This document shows, one piece after another, positions 8,855 to 18,602 of a DNA stretch of 64,000 nt. This DNA comes from Chromatiaceae bacterium (GTDB taxonomy: Bacteria > Pseudomonadota > Gammaproteobacteria > Chromatiales > Chromatiaceae), in assembly GCA_024235175.1 (NCBI GenBank), contig JACKMX010000002.1, positions 682,001 to 746,000 of the forward strand, in the 5' to 3' direction. Under the pieces are notes generated by a model that saw only the letters and a program-made list of their open reading frames with translations, was not told where the DNA came from and ran no database searches. Numbering within the stretch: the first letter of the stretch is position 1; every line of letters begins with the position of its first letter. The position numbers and the translations under genes are program-made.

Positions 8855-11279
8855 GCGGCGGGGTGTCACTTTTCGCCAAATCAGTTTTTTTCGGTTGATC
8901 TCTTGATTCATTCAGCCGCGTCAGGATTCTGCTGATCACATCGGCATCGGTGACCACCTGATAGAATCTATGTCCATATTGTTCGCCTTCACCCGGTCTC
9001 CCGCCTTTCCATACACGAACCGGCGCCTCGCGCACCACCAGCCAGTGGTTTTCACCTTTCATATCGGCATACTTACCAACGTAAAATCGGGCTCCACCGG
9101 GGTAAATCTCATCTTCCAGCCGAACCACGTTCAGGGCCAGTTCAGACTGCAATTTAACAAAAGCAGGGGTATCCAGCTCGATTCCGTTGACGTTATAACG
9201 CATCATCCGGTCACTGCTGTCTTTTTCAAGAATCGGCAGGCCGCTGGCGGCAACCACTTCAACACCCCGGCCCAAACCTTTGGCGAAATCGCTTTTGCGC
9301 AGCAGCGCTGAGCAGGATGATAGCTGATCAGCCCTGTTGATTGCCGGTGATATCATGATCTCCCGATCTTCATCCGATAGAAAGGTCGGGGCTTCATTCA
9401 GGAAGGCTATACCAAGCCCAAGCTCCAATTCCGGTAATCCATTTTTTCGGCTGTCGACGTTGCGGGCGTCCACCACCTGAAGGATCTTGCGGGCTAATCC
9501 ACAAGCAAGGGAGACACACAACCACTGGTATTTACTCTCCTCGTATTCGTACAGGCTGAGTATCACTGCATCACCTTCCACAAAGGTTTTTTTCGCCCCG
9601 TAGATGGATAACAGCCGATTGATCGGTTCAAAAAAATTACGACTGAAATGAGACGCCGGATTGAGTTTCCGTTTGCGCAATTCGCGAATCATATCTGTAG
9701 ACCCACGCACGTCTGCTTTCAATACAACGTGACTGCGAATCCTGTTTTGCTCCGGTTTCTGCTCCTCAACCAGCACGAATTCATTCAGTGTAGCGTTGTC
9801 GCGCGACAGATCTATATCTGCGGAGCGGGTAAGCACTCTGATACCGTTCATGATCTGGTGAGCGCGGTAAGCAAGTTTCAAATCCCGTCTGAGAACCGTA
9901 AAATCGACCAGAAATCTGAGCATCTGTCGATGACGGTAGGCGGCGGATAGTCGCTTTCCATCAACCGTAGCACTATCCAGCAGCCGCATCGTCCCTTCCA
10001 CATCCATCGGAGGCTGGATACCACGCAGACGCCGTACCAAAGCACGTCTGGGAAGCATATTGGAGAGATAGCTGTAGATCAGGCGTACCGGCAGCCGTCC
10101 TTCAAGCTCCTGATACAACGAAGGTGCCGCATAGCTGGCAATAATCTTGTGCCCAAGTCCATGTCTGCGCAGCTCCCGGAAGATTCGTTTCAACAGACGG
10201 TTATGGAATTGCGGCCATCGTTCCTGATCCCAGAGTGGAGTAATCTTGATATCCGCTGGATCGATACGACGCCATCTGCGCGGCTCCGCGGAGTTGAGCA
10301 GACAGATCATATTCTCCGGTGTGTCCAGCCAGCAGAGATGATCTTGTTCGTATTCATTCCCCTGCAGACTGCACTCCAGCAGGTCGGTGATCTCATGCAG
10401 CCCGTTCAGAACCTCCCTGTCCTGGCGTTGCCGCGAAGCCGCAACCCTCTTCTTCCATATGTCCGTTCCGTCCGCAAAGTATGAGATTTCCGCCGGCCAT
10501 GCATAATCGGGAAGATAATCATGAAAAATTCCGGCCACCAGCCTGTTTACCTGGTCGAAGACCTGTGGATCCTGCCGATCATTAAAGGCCAGTGGATAAT
10601 GGCACATCCACTGTTCATCAGCCCATACCGAAGGTATTTGCAGGAGTGGATTGAACAGCACCCCCTGGGGAACCGGCCAGTCGATTTCGAGTACCGATTT
10701 TCTGATTTTAAAAAGGCTCATCTCCTCCAGTTTCTGAATCTCGCGAAACAGCTTGCGAATTACCCGGTATCGAAAACTGAAGTCTTCCTTGGATAGTGCC
10801 ACAAGACGTTCGTGGATCTCTACTGCTCTTCCGCTGGCATGCTGCTTGTTTGCATCCCGCGACTGCTGCATCTGCGCCTGCAGACGCTCGACCTCATCGG
10901 TAGACACCTGCGACAGAAACTTCACCACACTTAACTGCAGCAAGGATATCAGGTCAGGTCGCGATTTCTTTTTTGCCAGATCCACCGCCACGACCATCAT
11001 GCCGGTGTATGCCTCTTTAATCTTAACCAGATGCGATCCCTCGCTGCCCGTGCGTGCAGCAGATTTACGGTCTGCGGTGTAATCGGAAAGCTTCTGTCGA
11101 ATCCATAGTTGAGTGTGGTGCATGAATTTCGGACTCAGAACAACATCAATGCGGGTGTTGTCTATGCCCTTGGAAAAGCGTTCGATACCGAGATCAAAGG
11201 AATTTGAAACAGACATGGGGGCCAGAAATTCTCTTAACCCCGGCTTCCAGAAAAATCGCTTTGTTAATTGGTCAAACAT
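8829..11279 (-). CDS. Large protein with degenerate class III nucleotide cyclase domain
   Basis: An 816-residue protein without signal peptide or membrane segment. Residues 1-510 are mostly helical and unrecognised, rich in basic and tryptophan-containing stretches. Residues 515-660 resemble a class III adenylate/guanylate cyclase domain: KADVRGST (521-528) carries the first metal aspartate and FVEGDAVI (567-574) the second; LELGLGIAF and PAINRADQLSS match later core strands. The substrate-specifying lysine before EGD is replaced by phenylalanine, and the transition-state arginine position (NxxxR) is glutamine, so cyclase activity is doubtful although the metal site remains. Residues 690-816 form an unknown C-terminal domain. 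The start codon has no clear ribosome binding site. The Rsd-like gene lies 108 bp upstream on the same strand. Confidence 0.7.
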   Translation of the reverse strand: MFDQLTKRFFWKPGLREFLAPMSVSNSFDLGIERFSKGIDNTRIDVVLSPKFMHHTQLWIRQKLSDYTADRKSAARTGSEGSHLVKIKEAYTGMMVVAVDLAKKKSRPDLISLLQLSVVKFLSQVSTDEVERLQAQMQQSRDANKQHASGRAVEIHERLVALSKEDFSFRYRVIRKLFREIQKLEEMSLFKIRKSVLEIDWPVPQGVLFNPLLQIPSVWADEQWMCHYPLAFNDRQDPQVFDQVNRLVAGIFHDYLPDYAWPAEISYFADGTDIWKKRVAASRQRQDREVLNGLHEITDLLECSLQGNEYEQDHLCWLDTPENMICLLNSAEPRRWRRIDPADIKITPLWDQERWPQFHNRLLKRIFRELRRHGLGHKIIASYAAPSLYQELEGRLPVRLIYSYLSNMLPRRALVRRLRGIQPPMDVEGTMRLLDSATVDGKRLSAAYRHRQMLRFLVDFTVLRRDLKLAYRAHQIMNGIRVLTRSADIDLSRDNATLNEFVLVEEQKPEQNRIRSHVVLKADVRGSTDMIRELRKRKLNPASHFSRNFFEPINRLLSIYGAKKTFVEGDAVILSLYEYEESKYQWLCVSLACGLARKILQVVDARNVDSRKNGLPELELGLGIAFLNEAPTFLSDEDREIMISPAINRADQLSSCSALLRKSDFAKGLGRGVEVVAASGLPILEKDSSDRMMRYNVNGIELDTPAFVKLQSELALNVVRLEDEIYPGGARFYVGKYADMKGENHWLVVREAPVRVWKGGRPGEGEQYGHRFYQVVTDADVISRILTRLNESRDQPKKTDLAKSDTPPPTEMHYEF

Positions 11280-11387
11280 AACAGCACAGCCGGCAGCAAC
11301 TTGAACCGCAATGATCTACTCGCATGCAGCTTGGCATAAGAACCATTCGTCCGGCTAATAAGACTGTGCTGCCCCCGGTGTTCCTTA

Positions 11388-11837
11388 TCAACGCAGCAAT
11401 GCCTGCACCACACGGTCTTCCAGTTCGATTCGATTGGCCAACTCTGCTCCGAGTACGGAGAGATCCTCATCCAGTTGATCCATCGGTTGATCGTGATCCC
11501 CGGTATCGTACTTGTCGTTGAAAGCAACGGATATTTCCGCTACTTTGGCGATTTTTGGGTAAACCTCTTCAGCGATCTTCAATACACGCATGCGGCGCTC
11601 ATCACCCTGGCTTATTCTGTTATAGACCTCAAAGTGCCCGAACGCGATATAGTCCACCATCACCTGGCAAAATCTGCGCAAAAGATCCTTGCTTGATCGG
11701 TCTGGTGTATAAGGTTCCAAACCTGCCAATTGACAGTAGAGCACCAGCATCTCCTGCCGCTCCGCGAGCCATTTGTCAACCATTTCGCGGGTGCGTACAC
11801 GTCTTTCCGCTACATCATCGTTCTGTTGCTTCGACAT
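11388..11837 (-). CDS. rsd: Rsd/AlgQ family regulator of RNA polymerase sigma-70
   Basis: A 149-residue helical protein of the Rsd/AlgQ family, which binds region 4 of the housekeeping sigma factor and favours alternative sigma factors when growth slows. The family pattern is clear: MVDKWLAERQEMLVLYCQLAGLEP at the N-terminus, then FCQVMVDYIAFGHFEVYNRI and, late, LGAELANRIELEDRVV. ATG 11835-11837 (MSKQQND) is chosen because AAAGGGGCTGGA precedes it; a longer frame begins 20 codons earlier with no support. The cyclase-like gene follows on the same strand after 108 bp. The target sigma factor, RpoD, is encoded elsewhere in this window. Confidence 0.88.
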   Translation of the reverse strand: MSKQQNDDVAERRVRTREMVDKWLAERQEMLVLYCQLAGLEPYTPDRSSKDLLRRFCQVMVDYIAFGHFEVYNRISQGDERRMRVLKIAEEVYPKIAKVAEISVAFNDKYDTGDHDQPMDQLDEDLSVLGAELANRIELEDRVVQALLR

Positions 11838-12127
11838 GATATCCAGCCCCTTTGATACTATGTTGTGATCACTGCAGTTTTGGGTTGATTCTAACACAGC
11901 TCTGCGGCTTCAATGGCAGCAAGGTCTACCATACTCAATTCCAGCTCGCGTGATGTGCACACTATTGCATCACCAAGGCTCCGCAAAAAAAACCGGTGCG
12001 TGAATCTTAGGTGGATATAAAACAGGCTGAAGGGTAAAGAGAGGTTACACTTTAGTCATGTGCGGGAGTAAACTGATCTGATATCCAGTGCGGAAAATAC
12101 CGGAAACAGAACAACCTTTTCCTGGAA

Positions 12128-12769
12128 ATGATGAATAATAGAACGCGCTTCTCCCATTTTCTGCTGCTTGGGATGATTCTCTCATCCAACTCCTTTCCAG
12201 ACCAATCCGGTCGCTACCGGCCACTGGCCGAATCCATGTTCGATATGATGGATGCATTCTCATCAACGTTCCAGAAACGGATGAAGGAGAAGGATAACAG
12301 TTGGACCCGTAGTAACCACCCGGATCGTTCAGACTGGTTGGGAACTATGCCTCTCTGGGGCACAGGCACTCCGCCTTTTAATCCGAATGGCTTACCCTTG
12401 TCGCCGATGATGTCACCTTGGAGTCCAGGTGGTATGAACTACATGCCTGATCCGCGAAACATCCCTCCCCAAGCCGCCGGACCTTTCTATAATTGGAGGC
12501 AGGCCTGGCCCTCTCCAGGCCCACTGGATGGCGACTGGGAAGATTCCTTCGGCAACATACTATCGATCGGTAACGACCGATTCCGTATTTCCCAGAGTCA
12601 GGATCGTTACAGTGAGGGGTATCTGCTGCGGGAAAAAGATAGAATCATCTCCTTGCGGACACGCAACAGCAACATCAAGCGCTATTACGAATATGCGCTC
12701 CAGGACAATAAACTGGTTCTACGCGACAGCTCAGGTAATCTTTTACTCTTCCGTCGAATAGACTATTGA
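12128..12769 (+). CDS. Unknown secreted protein with proline/glycine-rich middle
   Basis: A 213-residue protein that I do not recognise. Two adjacent ATGs open the frame; the N-terminus (MMNNRTRFSHFLLLGMILSSNSFP) resembles a signal peptide. Residues about 30-60 are charged and helical, and about 65-130 are rich in Pro, Gly, Met and Trp and probably disordered. The last 80 residues (from GDWEDSFGN) look like a compact beta-rich domain ending in LLLFRRIDY. It is divergent from rsd and followed after 115 bp by the epimerase gene. It is probably periplasmic or outer-membrane associated. Base composition matches its neighbours. Confidence 0.6.
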   Translation: MMNNRTRFSHFLLLGMILSSNSFPDQSGRYRPLAESMFDMMDAFSSTFQKRMKEKDNSWTRSNHPDRSDWLGTMPLWGTGTPPFNPNGLPLSPMMSPWSPGGMNYMPDPRNIPPQAAGPFYNWRQAWPSPGPLDGDWEDSFGNILSIGNDRFRISQSQDRYSEGYLLREKDRIISLRTRNSNIKRYYEYALQDNKLVLRDSSGNLLLFRRIDY

Positions 12770-12884
12770 TGATCGGGATGATCTTCTGATGTACTCCGAA
12801 ATTAAAACTGTGGTATTTAGAGTGATATAACGACCAACTGTGGTTCACTTCAGTGTGAACCAGGGAAAACGGAAACCGCTATAC

Positions 12885-13838
12885 ATGAGCATCAATAAAG
12901 TTTGTATTCTGGGAGGGACCGGTTTTGTCGGTTCCCACCTGACCTGCCGCATGAACAGTTATGGAATTCACGTCAGAATTCCCACCCGCCATCCGCAGCG
13001 CCATCGGGAATTAATGGCGGGTGGACGTGTGGAGTTGATAAATACGAATCCCTTCGACCGGCATCAGCTTGAAGCGGTCATGGACGGTTGTGACGCCGCC
13101 GTCAATCTTGTGGGAATTCTTAATGAAACCCACGCAGGGAAGGACTTTCAACATATCCATATCGAGCTGGCCGACCGGGTCGTGGAGGCCTGCAAGGCAT
13201 CGGGTGTCAGTCGCCTGCTGCACATGAGTGCACTAAATGCCAATGAATCCAACGGACCCTCCGTATACCTGAAAACCAAGGGCGAGGCCGAAAACCGCAC
13301 CCACACCTTGGGAAAGCCGCAGATCAAAGTGACCAGCTTTCGGCCGTCGGTAATCTTTGGTCCCGGTGACAGCTTTTTCAACCGCTTCGCCAGCCTGCTT
13401 GGCTCCCTGCCCGGCCCATTCCCTCTGGCATGTCCGGAGGCTCGGTTTGCACCTGTATACGTGGGCGACGTGGTGGGCGCCTTCGTTCGAGCACTGGATG
13501 ACAAAACCACCTGGGACAAACATTATGAACTTTGCGGTCCGGACGCCTTCACACTCCTGGAGCTGGTCGAGTACACCGCCAGACAGTCCGGTTTAAAAAA
13601 ACGGATTATCGGACTGGGAGACGGTGCATCCCGGCTGCAGGCAAGGATTCTCGGCCATGTTCCGGGAAAACCGTTCAGTTACGACAACTATCTTTCACTA
13701 CAGGTTAACAGCCTGTGCAGTAAAAATGGTCTGCTTGAGCTGGGCATTTCTCCAACCAGCATCGACACTGTCGTTCCCTACATGCTAAGCGACAAATCAG
13801 TGCGGCGCCGCTACCAGCAACTGCGCCGTCAAATCTGA
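12885..13838 (+). CDS. NAD(P)-binding epimerase/dehydratase (complex I NDUFA9-like subfamily)
   Basis: An atypical short-chain dehydrogenase of 317 residues. The Rossmann motif GGTGFVGSHL lies at residues 9-18, and the family lysine is in YLKTKGEAE. The bacterial NDUFA9-like subgroup has this layout (SFRPSVIFGPGDSFFNRFASLL, then FAPVYVGDVVGAFVRAL). Substrates of these proteins are mostly unknown; links to quinone or nucleotide-sugar chemistry have been proposed. The ATG at 12885 (MSINKVCILGG) fits the domain start; a GTG 15 codons upstream would add an unmatched tail. It converges on the lipoprotein aminopeptidase gene. Confidence 0.88.
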   Translation: MSINKVCILGGTGFVGSHLTCRMNSYGIHVRIPTRHPQRHRELMAGGRVELINTNPFDRHQLEAVMDGCDAAVNLVGILNETHAGKDFQHIHIELADRVVEACKASGVSRLLHMSALNANESNGPSVYLKTKGEAENRTHTLGKPQIKVTSFRPSVIFGPGDSFFNRFASLLGSLPGPFPLACPEARFAPVYVGDVVGAFVRALDDKTTWDKHYELCGPDAFTLLELVEYTARQSGLKKRIIGLGDGASRLQARILGHVPGKPFSYDNYLSLQVNSLCSKNGLLELGISPTSIDTVVPYMLSDKSVRRRYQQLRRQI

Positions 13839-13919
13839 ACCCGCCGAATGCATTAACACCAATCCCGATAAACCCCGGTTGCGGGCAACTGCTGCATCGG
13901 CCAGGATGGGAATGCGCAG

Positions 13920-14978
13920 TTATTGCCGGTGAGCGGATTTCCGCAACTTCTGCATTTCAATCTGACGCTGTCCTGACGGCAATCCTGCCAGCTTTTCGCA
14001 AGCCTGATAGAAGGTACTAAACTCACCATCAGCGCGGTCAAGCAACAGCTCGAATGCGGGCGTCCACTCTTCATAGGTTGCGACCGATGCCAGTCTGGCA
14101 TTGTTAAGTTTGCGCTTAAACCAGGCATCGTAGCCGCTGAACCCCTGCCACTCCCGACGCAATTGCCGATAGTCTTTTACCAGGCGATCGAAAGCCGCTT
14201 GTTTTTGATGAACCATCTCGGTTTCTTCCAGAGAAGACTCATAAAGTGTTTTCAGGCGCTCGCGGGTCTCCAAAAGTAACTTGATAAAAGCGCTTTCTCT
14301 CTGCCGGGAGATCCGCCAGGCTTCACGCTTCTCCACGGGTTGTGTTGCATCCAGCCAGATAGCAACTCCCGCCTTTTGGACTGTGTTGGCAAAAGCTTCA
14401 TTAAAGGCGCTGTCATCTGCGATGTAGAGACGCTGGTGTGCCAGTTCATGAAATACCAATCCGGCCAGTTGCCAATCATTCCAATAGACAACCGTGCCTG
14501 GCAGCGGATCATCAAACCAGCCAAGGGTTGAGTATGCCGGCACCGGCTCCACAGCAACGTCCAGCCCTTCCGCTTCAAGTTCAGCTGCATGAGCTTGCGC
14601 ATCGTCCAGGCTGAAGTATCCCCGATAACTGGCGCATCCGATCACCGGATAACACCACTGCTTGGGTTCGACAGAAAAGGACCCGGTCGCCACAAGACTC
14701 CAGACCACCGCTCCTCCCGTCACAGGAACGAAACTGCGGTAACTTGCGTTGTCGGGCAGCTTGAGAGCATCAGACGCGAAGTTGCGAATCGACTGAGCCA
14801 GCAGTAATCGCGCCTTCAACTCCGGACTTACTCGATTGTCTTCAACAATCTGTTCAATTGGCTGACGCTTAGCCATCAAAGAGAAGTGACCCGAAATCGC
14901 CTGGCCATAGTAGGAGATCGAACTGCAACCGGTTAGAAAAGTTAACCAGATCAGGAGCACCAACGATAACTTTGACAT
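13920..14978 (-). CDS. Putative lipoprotein aminopeptidase (PF10023 family)
   Basis: A 352-residue predicted zinc peptidase of the putative aminopeptidase family PF10023. The N-terminus carries a lipoprotein signal with lipobox LTGC at 15-18. The zinc motif HELAHQ lies at 177-182, and a following FNEAFAN segment at about 193-199 supplies a plausible third ligand. Before it, the segment LGWFDDPLPGTVVYWND is typical of the family. The residue after the lipidated cysteine is serine, which would favour outer-membrane sorting. Its substrate is unknown. It converges with the epimerase gene; the PEP-CTERM gene upstream has its own terminator, so this gene is probably transcribed alone. Confidence 0.87.
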   Translation of the reverse strand: MSKLSLVLLIWLTFLTGCSSISYYGQAISGHFSLMAKRQPIEQIVEDNRVSPELKARLLLAQSIRNFASDALKLPDNASYRSFVPVTGGAVVWSLVATGSFSVEPKQWCYPVIGCASYRGYFSLDDAQAHAAELEAEGLDVAVEPVPAYSTLGWFDDPLPGTVVYWNDWQLAGLVFHELAHQRLYIADDSAFNEAFANTVQKAGVAIWLDATQPVEKREAWRISRQRESAFIKLLLETRERLKTLYESSLEETEMVHQKQAAFDRLVKDYRQLRREWQGFSGYDAWFKRKLNNARLASVATYEEWTPAFELLLDRADGEFSTFYQACEKLAGLPSGQRQIEMQKLRKSAHRQ

Positions 14979-15034
14979 TTACTCCACCGACTCAACAACT
15001 TGGCAGGGAGATTACTGTTTTCGTCTGTTTATAC

Positions 15035-15069
15035 AAAAAAGGCCGCCACTTTTTTCGCGGCAGCCTTTA
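15035..15069 (-). terminator. Rho-independent terminator after PEP-CTERM-like gene
   Basis: Read on the minus strand, AAGGCTGCCGC pairs with GTGGCGGCCTT across a short A-rich loop and is followed by six T residues. It lies 22 bp beyond the stop at 15092, correctly placed for the leftward gene. Confidence 0.75.
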
Positions 15070-15091
15070 TAAGGTCACTTAACGATTGTCT

Positions 15092-15712
15092 CTAGCCGGC
15101 TTTCCTGAATCCAAACGCTCCCAACATACCCAGCCCGCTAAGCATCAGCCAGGCCGCAAGCGGTAAAGGAACGACGGCTGTACTGATAAAGTGCTTCTCT
15201 TCGTACGGGTTTGTTACACCATTCAAAGAAAACGAAAGGGGTGCGCCGGCATCTTCGCCAAGTTGAAGCAGGCTAGATCCACCACCATAATAAAAAAAGA
15301 AAGTGCCGAATTTGATGCCTCCTGCAACCTCCGTCTCGTAAGGAGGGGTTCCAGGCAAAATCACAATTCCCGATACACACCCTGACAGTGCGGAAGAACC
15401 ACACAAACCTGAATCCGGCACAGGTGTATTGTTGCCTGTGATGCCGGGAGCAAAATCAAAACTGTCGAAGGTGAGTGCTGTCTTGTCATAGGTGATAGTC
15501 AATCCACCGGAGCTTAGAGGGCTGGTAATCCCACTCTGCGCACCGATTGTCGCCGTCTCTATCCACAAATCGAACCCGCTCAACCCGGTGACAACATCAG
15601 TGCTGGGGCCCGTGAGGTAAGCAGTAAGCACACTTTTGGTGACAATAGCCGACGCCAGACCAGGCAGGAGAGTAAGCAACAGCAGCGCGGCCATTTTCAC
15701 CAACTTATTCAA
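15092..15712 (-). CDS. PEP-CTERM-type (VPLPA) sorted extracellular protein
   Basis: A 206-residue exported protein. After a signal peptide (KLVKMAALLLLTLLPGLASA) comes a Gly/Ser/Thr-rich beta domain of about 150 residues. It ends in a tripartite sorting signal: VPLPLAAWL, a hydrophobic helix, then FRKAG. This matches VPLPA-CTERM, a variant of PEP-CTERM, whose proteins are processed by exosortase and associated with exopolysaccharide. TTG at 15710-15712 is chosen as start because GGAGGG stands 5 nt upstream and the signal peptide is then of normal size; longer in-frame starts overlap that site. No exosortase lies in this window. A good terminator follows. Confidence 0.82.
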   Translation of the reverse strand: MNKLVKMAALLLLTLLPGLASAIVTKSVLTAYLTGPSTDVVTGLSGFDLWIETATIGAQSGITSPLSSGGLTITYDKTALTFDSFDFAPGITGNNTPVPDSGLCGSSALSGCVSGIVILPGTPPYETEVAGGIKFGTFFFYYGGGSSLLQLGEDAGAPLSFSLNGVTNPYEEKHFISTAVVPLPLAAWLMLSGLGMLGAFGFRKAG

Positions 15713-15980
15713 AGCGACCCTCCAAAAAACAGCAATCGACTTAAACTGCATCCAACAAAACAGCAAATATCATACCTCAAACAGACTTTACAAATAAAAA
15801 CAATTGGTTGATTTCAGCAGCCTGGCACTCTCAGACACTTTTTCCGTTTAGTGTAAAAAAACCTGACACCAGAGTCTGAATATTTACTATCAATTCGTAA
15901 CCCAGTCTCTATGCAAATGCTCCCAAGTTATCGCTATCCCCCCCTTGTAGCACTCTCGCTCTCCACCTACCATCGCGGCA

Positions 15981-17186
15981 ATGAATACCTATCTTGTTGG
16001 CGGAGCGGTACGCGATCGGATGCTGGGACAGCCCAGCACCGAACGGGACTGGCTGGTTACCGGCATCACCGGAGATGCACTTGTCGGTCTCGGGTTCAAG
16101 CCGGTCGGCAGGGATTTCCGGGTATTCCTGCATCCGCAAACGAAGGAGGAGTACGCGCTGCCGCGAGGAGCGGGAATCGACGGCAATGAGCGAGCCCTGG
16201 TGGAGCAGGATCTCCGATTGCGCGACCTTACCATAAACGCCATTGCCATCGCAGCGGATGGAGAGATTATCGATCCCCTCTTCGGCCTACAGGACATAGA
16301 GGCGCGTATGTTGCGCCATACACCCGGATTCGGCCAGGACCCCATCCGCATTCTGAGACTGGCACGGCTTGCCGCCCGACTGGCGGACTCAGGCTTCAGG
16401 ATTGCACCTGAGACGCTGGCACTTTCCCGTCAGATGGCAGCGGATCAGGCACTTGCCGACTTTCGTCCGGAGAGGGTTTGGCGGGAGATCGATAAAGCGT
16501 TGGGTGAGCCGCGGCCATGGCTTTTTTTCGAGCAGCTCAGAAACCTGGGGGCATTGAACACGGTATTACCTGAACTCGACCGGCTGTTTGGAGTGCCGCA
16601 ACCGGAAAAACACCATCCGGAAATCGACACCGGTGTACATAGCCTGCTGTCGCTGGAGCGCGCCTGTGAACTCAGCAGTGATCCCAGAGTGCGGCTTGCC
16701 GCTTTGCTGCACGATGTGGGTAAGGGAACCACACCAAGGGAGCAGTGGCCGAGACACATCGGCCATGAAATTCGCGGCGCCCGCCTGATCGATGCACTCG
16801 GCCGGCGCCTGCGCATGCCCAAACGCTACCTGGAGCTCGCAGTATTCACAGCGCGCTTTCATACCGATTTCCACCGTGCGTGGGAACTGAAATCCGCGAC
16901 ACTGCTCAAAAAACTGACGTCGCTGGATGCCTTGCGGCGTCCAGAGCGAATGGAGCTGGTACTGCTTGCCTGTGAGGCGGACCTGACAGGGCGCCCGGGA
17001 TACGAGCAGGCGCCTTATCCTCAGGCGGAGTTTTTTCGTCGCGTGCTGCATGCCATCTGCGAGGTGCGCGGCGAGGACGAGACCAGACCAGACGAGGACG
17101 GAGAGCAAACCGGACAGCGAATCGCACGCGCCCGCATCAAGCAAATCGATGCCGCCAGGCGGCAATGGACATCGGTAGAGCGGTGA
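15981..17186 (+). CDS. cca: Multifunctional CCA-adding tRNA nucleotidyltransferase with HD domain
   Basis: This enzyme builds and repairs the 3' CCA end of tRNAs without a template. The 401-residue protein has the class II nucleotidyltransferase head (YLVGGAVRDRMLG, then ERDWLVTG with the metal aspartate) and the conserved GRDFRVFLHPQTKEEYALPR segment. A C-terminal HD domain (LAALLHDVGKG) gives the phosphatase and phosphodiesterase activities known for the gammaproteobacterial enzyme. There is no obvious Shine-Dalgarno before ATG 15981, but the start aligns with the family. It converges with the MidA-like gene. Confidence 0.95.
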   Translation: MNTYLVGGAVRDRMLGQPSTERDWLVTGITGDALVGLGFKPVGRDFRVFLHPQTKEEYALPRGAGIDGNERALVEQDLRLRDLTINAIAIAADGEIIDPLFGLQDIEARMLRHTPGFGQDPIRILRLARLAARLADSGFRIAPETLALSRQMAADQALADFRPERVWREIDKALGEPRPWLFFEQLRNLGALNTVLPELDRLFGVPQPEKHHPEIDTGVHSLLSLERACELSSDPRVRLAALLHDVGKGTTPREQWPRHIGHEIRGARLIDALGRRLRMPKRYLELAVFTARFHTDFHRAWELKSATLLKKLTSLDALRRPERMELVLLACEADLTGRPGYEQAPYPQAEFFRRVLHAICEVRGEDETRPDEDGEQTGQRIARARIKQIDAARRQWTSVER

Positions 17187-17232
17187 TATCCCTAAACAGA
17201 CCGAATCCAACTTTTCTGCTCTTCGAATCGTT

Positions 17233-18444
17233 TTACAACCTGCCGCGCATATCCCGCACTGAAAACCCTATCGGTTGCGCTCGCAGACCGCGACTCAGGC
17301 CCAAAACCTTGAATCGCTCACCCATTTCTGACGGCAATGTCAGACGCTTCGCTCCTTGCATCAGCTGCAGGTGGCGCTGTACATCCTCCGGATCGGAATC
17401 GGCCAGCAGACGCTCCAGTCCGCAACCCATCAGAAAAAACGCCTGGGTGGTATAACCACACACTGCAAGCCCTGCCTCAAGCGCCGCTTCCGCCAGACCG
17501 GTGAAATCCACCTGGGCGGTAATATCCTGTAGGCCTGGATGAAACAGTGGATCCTGGTGCGCCCGATGGCGATAATGGCACATCAAGGTGCCTCGCTCAC
17601 GCTGCGGATGATAATACTCGGCCCTGTTGTAGCCGTAATCGATCAACAGTATCAAGCCAGCCGCAAGCCGTTCAGAGAGTGCCCGTAACCAGGGCGCCGC
17701 CCTCAGGTTGAGTTCCGATTCATAATCGACGGAGATACCATCGCTCAACTCCAGCAGGTGCTCCACTGATGCCTGAAGCACATGCGAAGCCACTCCCCAA
17801 TTGAGCTTCAATTGGTCACCAGCGACTTCGACGTACTGCTCCTGCACCCGCCCTTGGTCCACTCTGAAACGGTGGACCGGCATTGCATCGAGCACCTCAT
17901 TGGCAATAATCAGCCCACGGAATCCCTCCGCCGGGAAGCCATCAAGCCAGAAAATACGATTCATCACTCCTGGCAGACGTTGTTGCAGCAGCACTTTCTG
18001 ACGCGCCTTAAGATCCGGACTCACATCGACGATAAGATAACGATCCGGCAGACTGCCCAGCGCCTCCAACTCATCCAGCAGGTCCGCCGCCAGTACGCCT
18101 GAACCGGCGCCAAACTCCAGCACATCACCACCCCCCACCTCCTCCAGAACCTGTCGGCACTGCCGCGCCAGGCAACGCGCGAACAGATTGGAGGTTTCAG
18201 GCGCAGTGATAAAATCTCCCGACTCGCCAAACTTTCGAGACCCTGCGCTGTAATAACCCAGGCCGGGCGCATACAGCGCAAGTTCCATATAGCGGTCGAA
18301 AGGGAGGCGCCCACCAGACTGGTTGATACGCTCCACAATCAATTCGACCAGGCTCTTGCTCTGCCGGAGCAGAGCGTCATCTGGTACAGGCAACCTGCTC
18401 AACTGGTCCTGATGTCCATTTGGCGGCCATGGGTCTGTTGACAT
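17233..18444 (-). CDS. MidA/NDUFAF7-family SAM-dependent methyltransferase
   Basis: A 403-residue member of COG1565, the bacterial relatives of mitochondrial NDUFAF7, which methylates an arginine of a complex I subunit. Family marks include FDRYMELALYAPGLGYYSAGSRKFGESGDFITAPETS in the first third, the SAM site VLEFGAGSGVLAADLL near residue 115, ANEVLDAMPVHRF in the centre and LILLIDYGY near residue 265. The bacterial substrate is not established. The protein should be cytoplasmic. It converges with cca and diverges from the pteridine reductase gene. Confidence 0.92.
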   Translation of the reverse strand: MSTDPWPPNGHQDQLSRLPVPDDALLRQSKSLVELIVERINQSGGRLPFDRYMELALYAPGLGYYSAGSRKFGESGDFITAPETSNLFARCLARQCRQVLEEVGGGDVLEFGAGSGVLAADLLDELEALGSLPDRYLIVDVSPDLKARQKVLLQQRLPGVMNRIFWLDGFPAEGFRGLIIANEVLDAMPVHRFRVDQGRVQEQYVEVAGDQLKLNWGVASHVLQASVEHLLELSDGISVDYESELNLRAAPWLRALSERLAAGLILLIDYGYNRAEYYHPQRERGTLMCHYRHRAHQDPLFHPGLQDITAQVDFTGLAEAALEAGLAVCGYTTQAFFLMGCGLERLLADSDPEDVQRHLQLMQGAKRLTLPSEMGERFKVLGLSRGLRAQPIGFSVRDMRGRL

Positions 18445-18602
18445 TTTATTTTCAATCCCCTGATTTCAGGTAAGTTTGATACATTGCTTAAGACTTCCAA
18501 ATGTCCGTCGGGTTTATCCTGTTAAAATTGGAAAGCCGGAGGCATTGATCTTCTCCGGACAATTGGTGATTCTACCCGAACCGTAGAGTCTGGAGGCATC
18601 AG

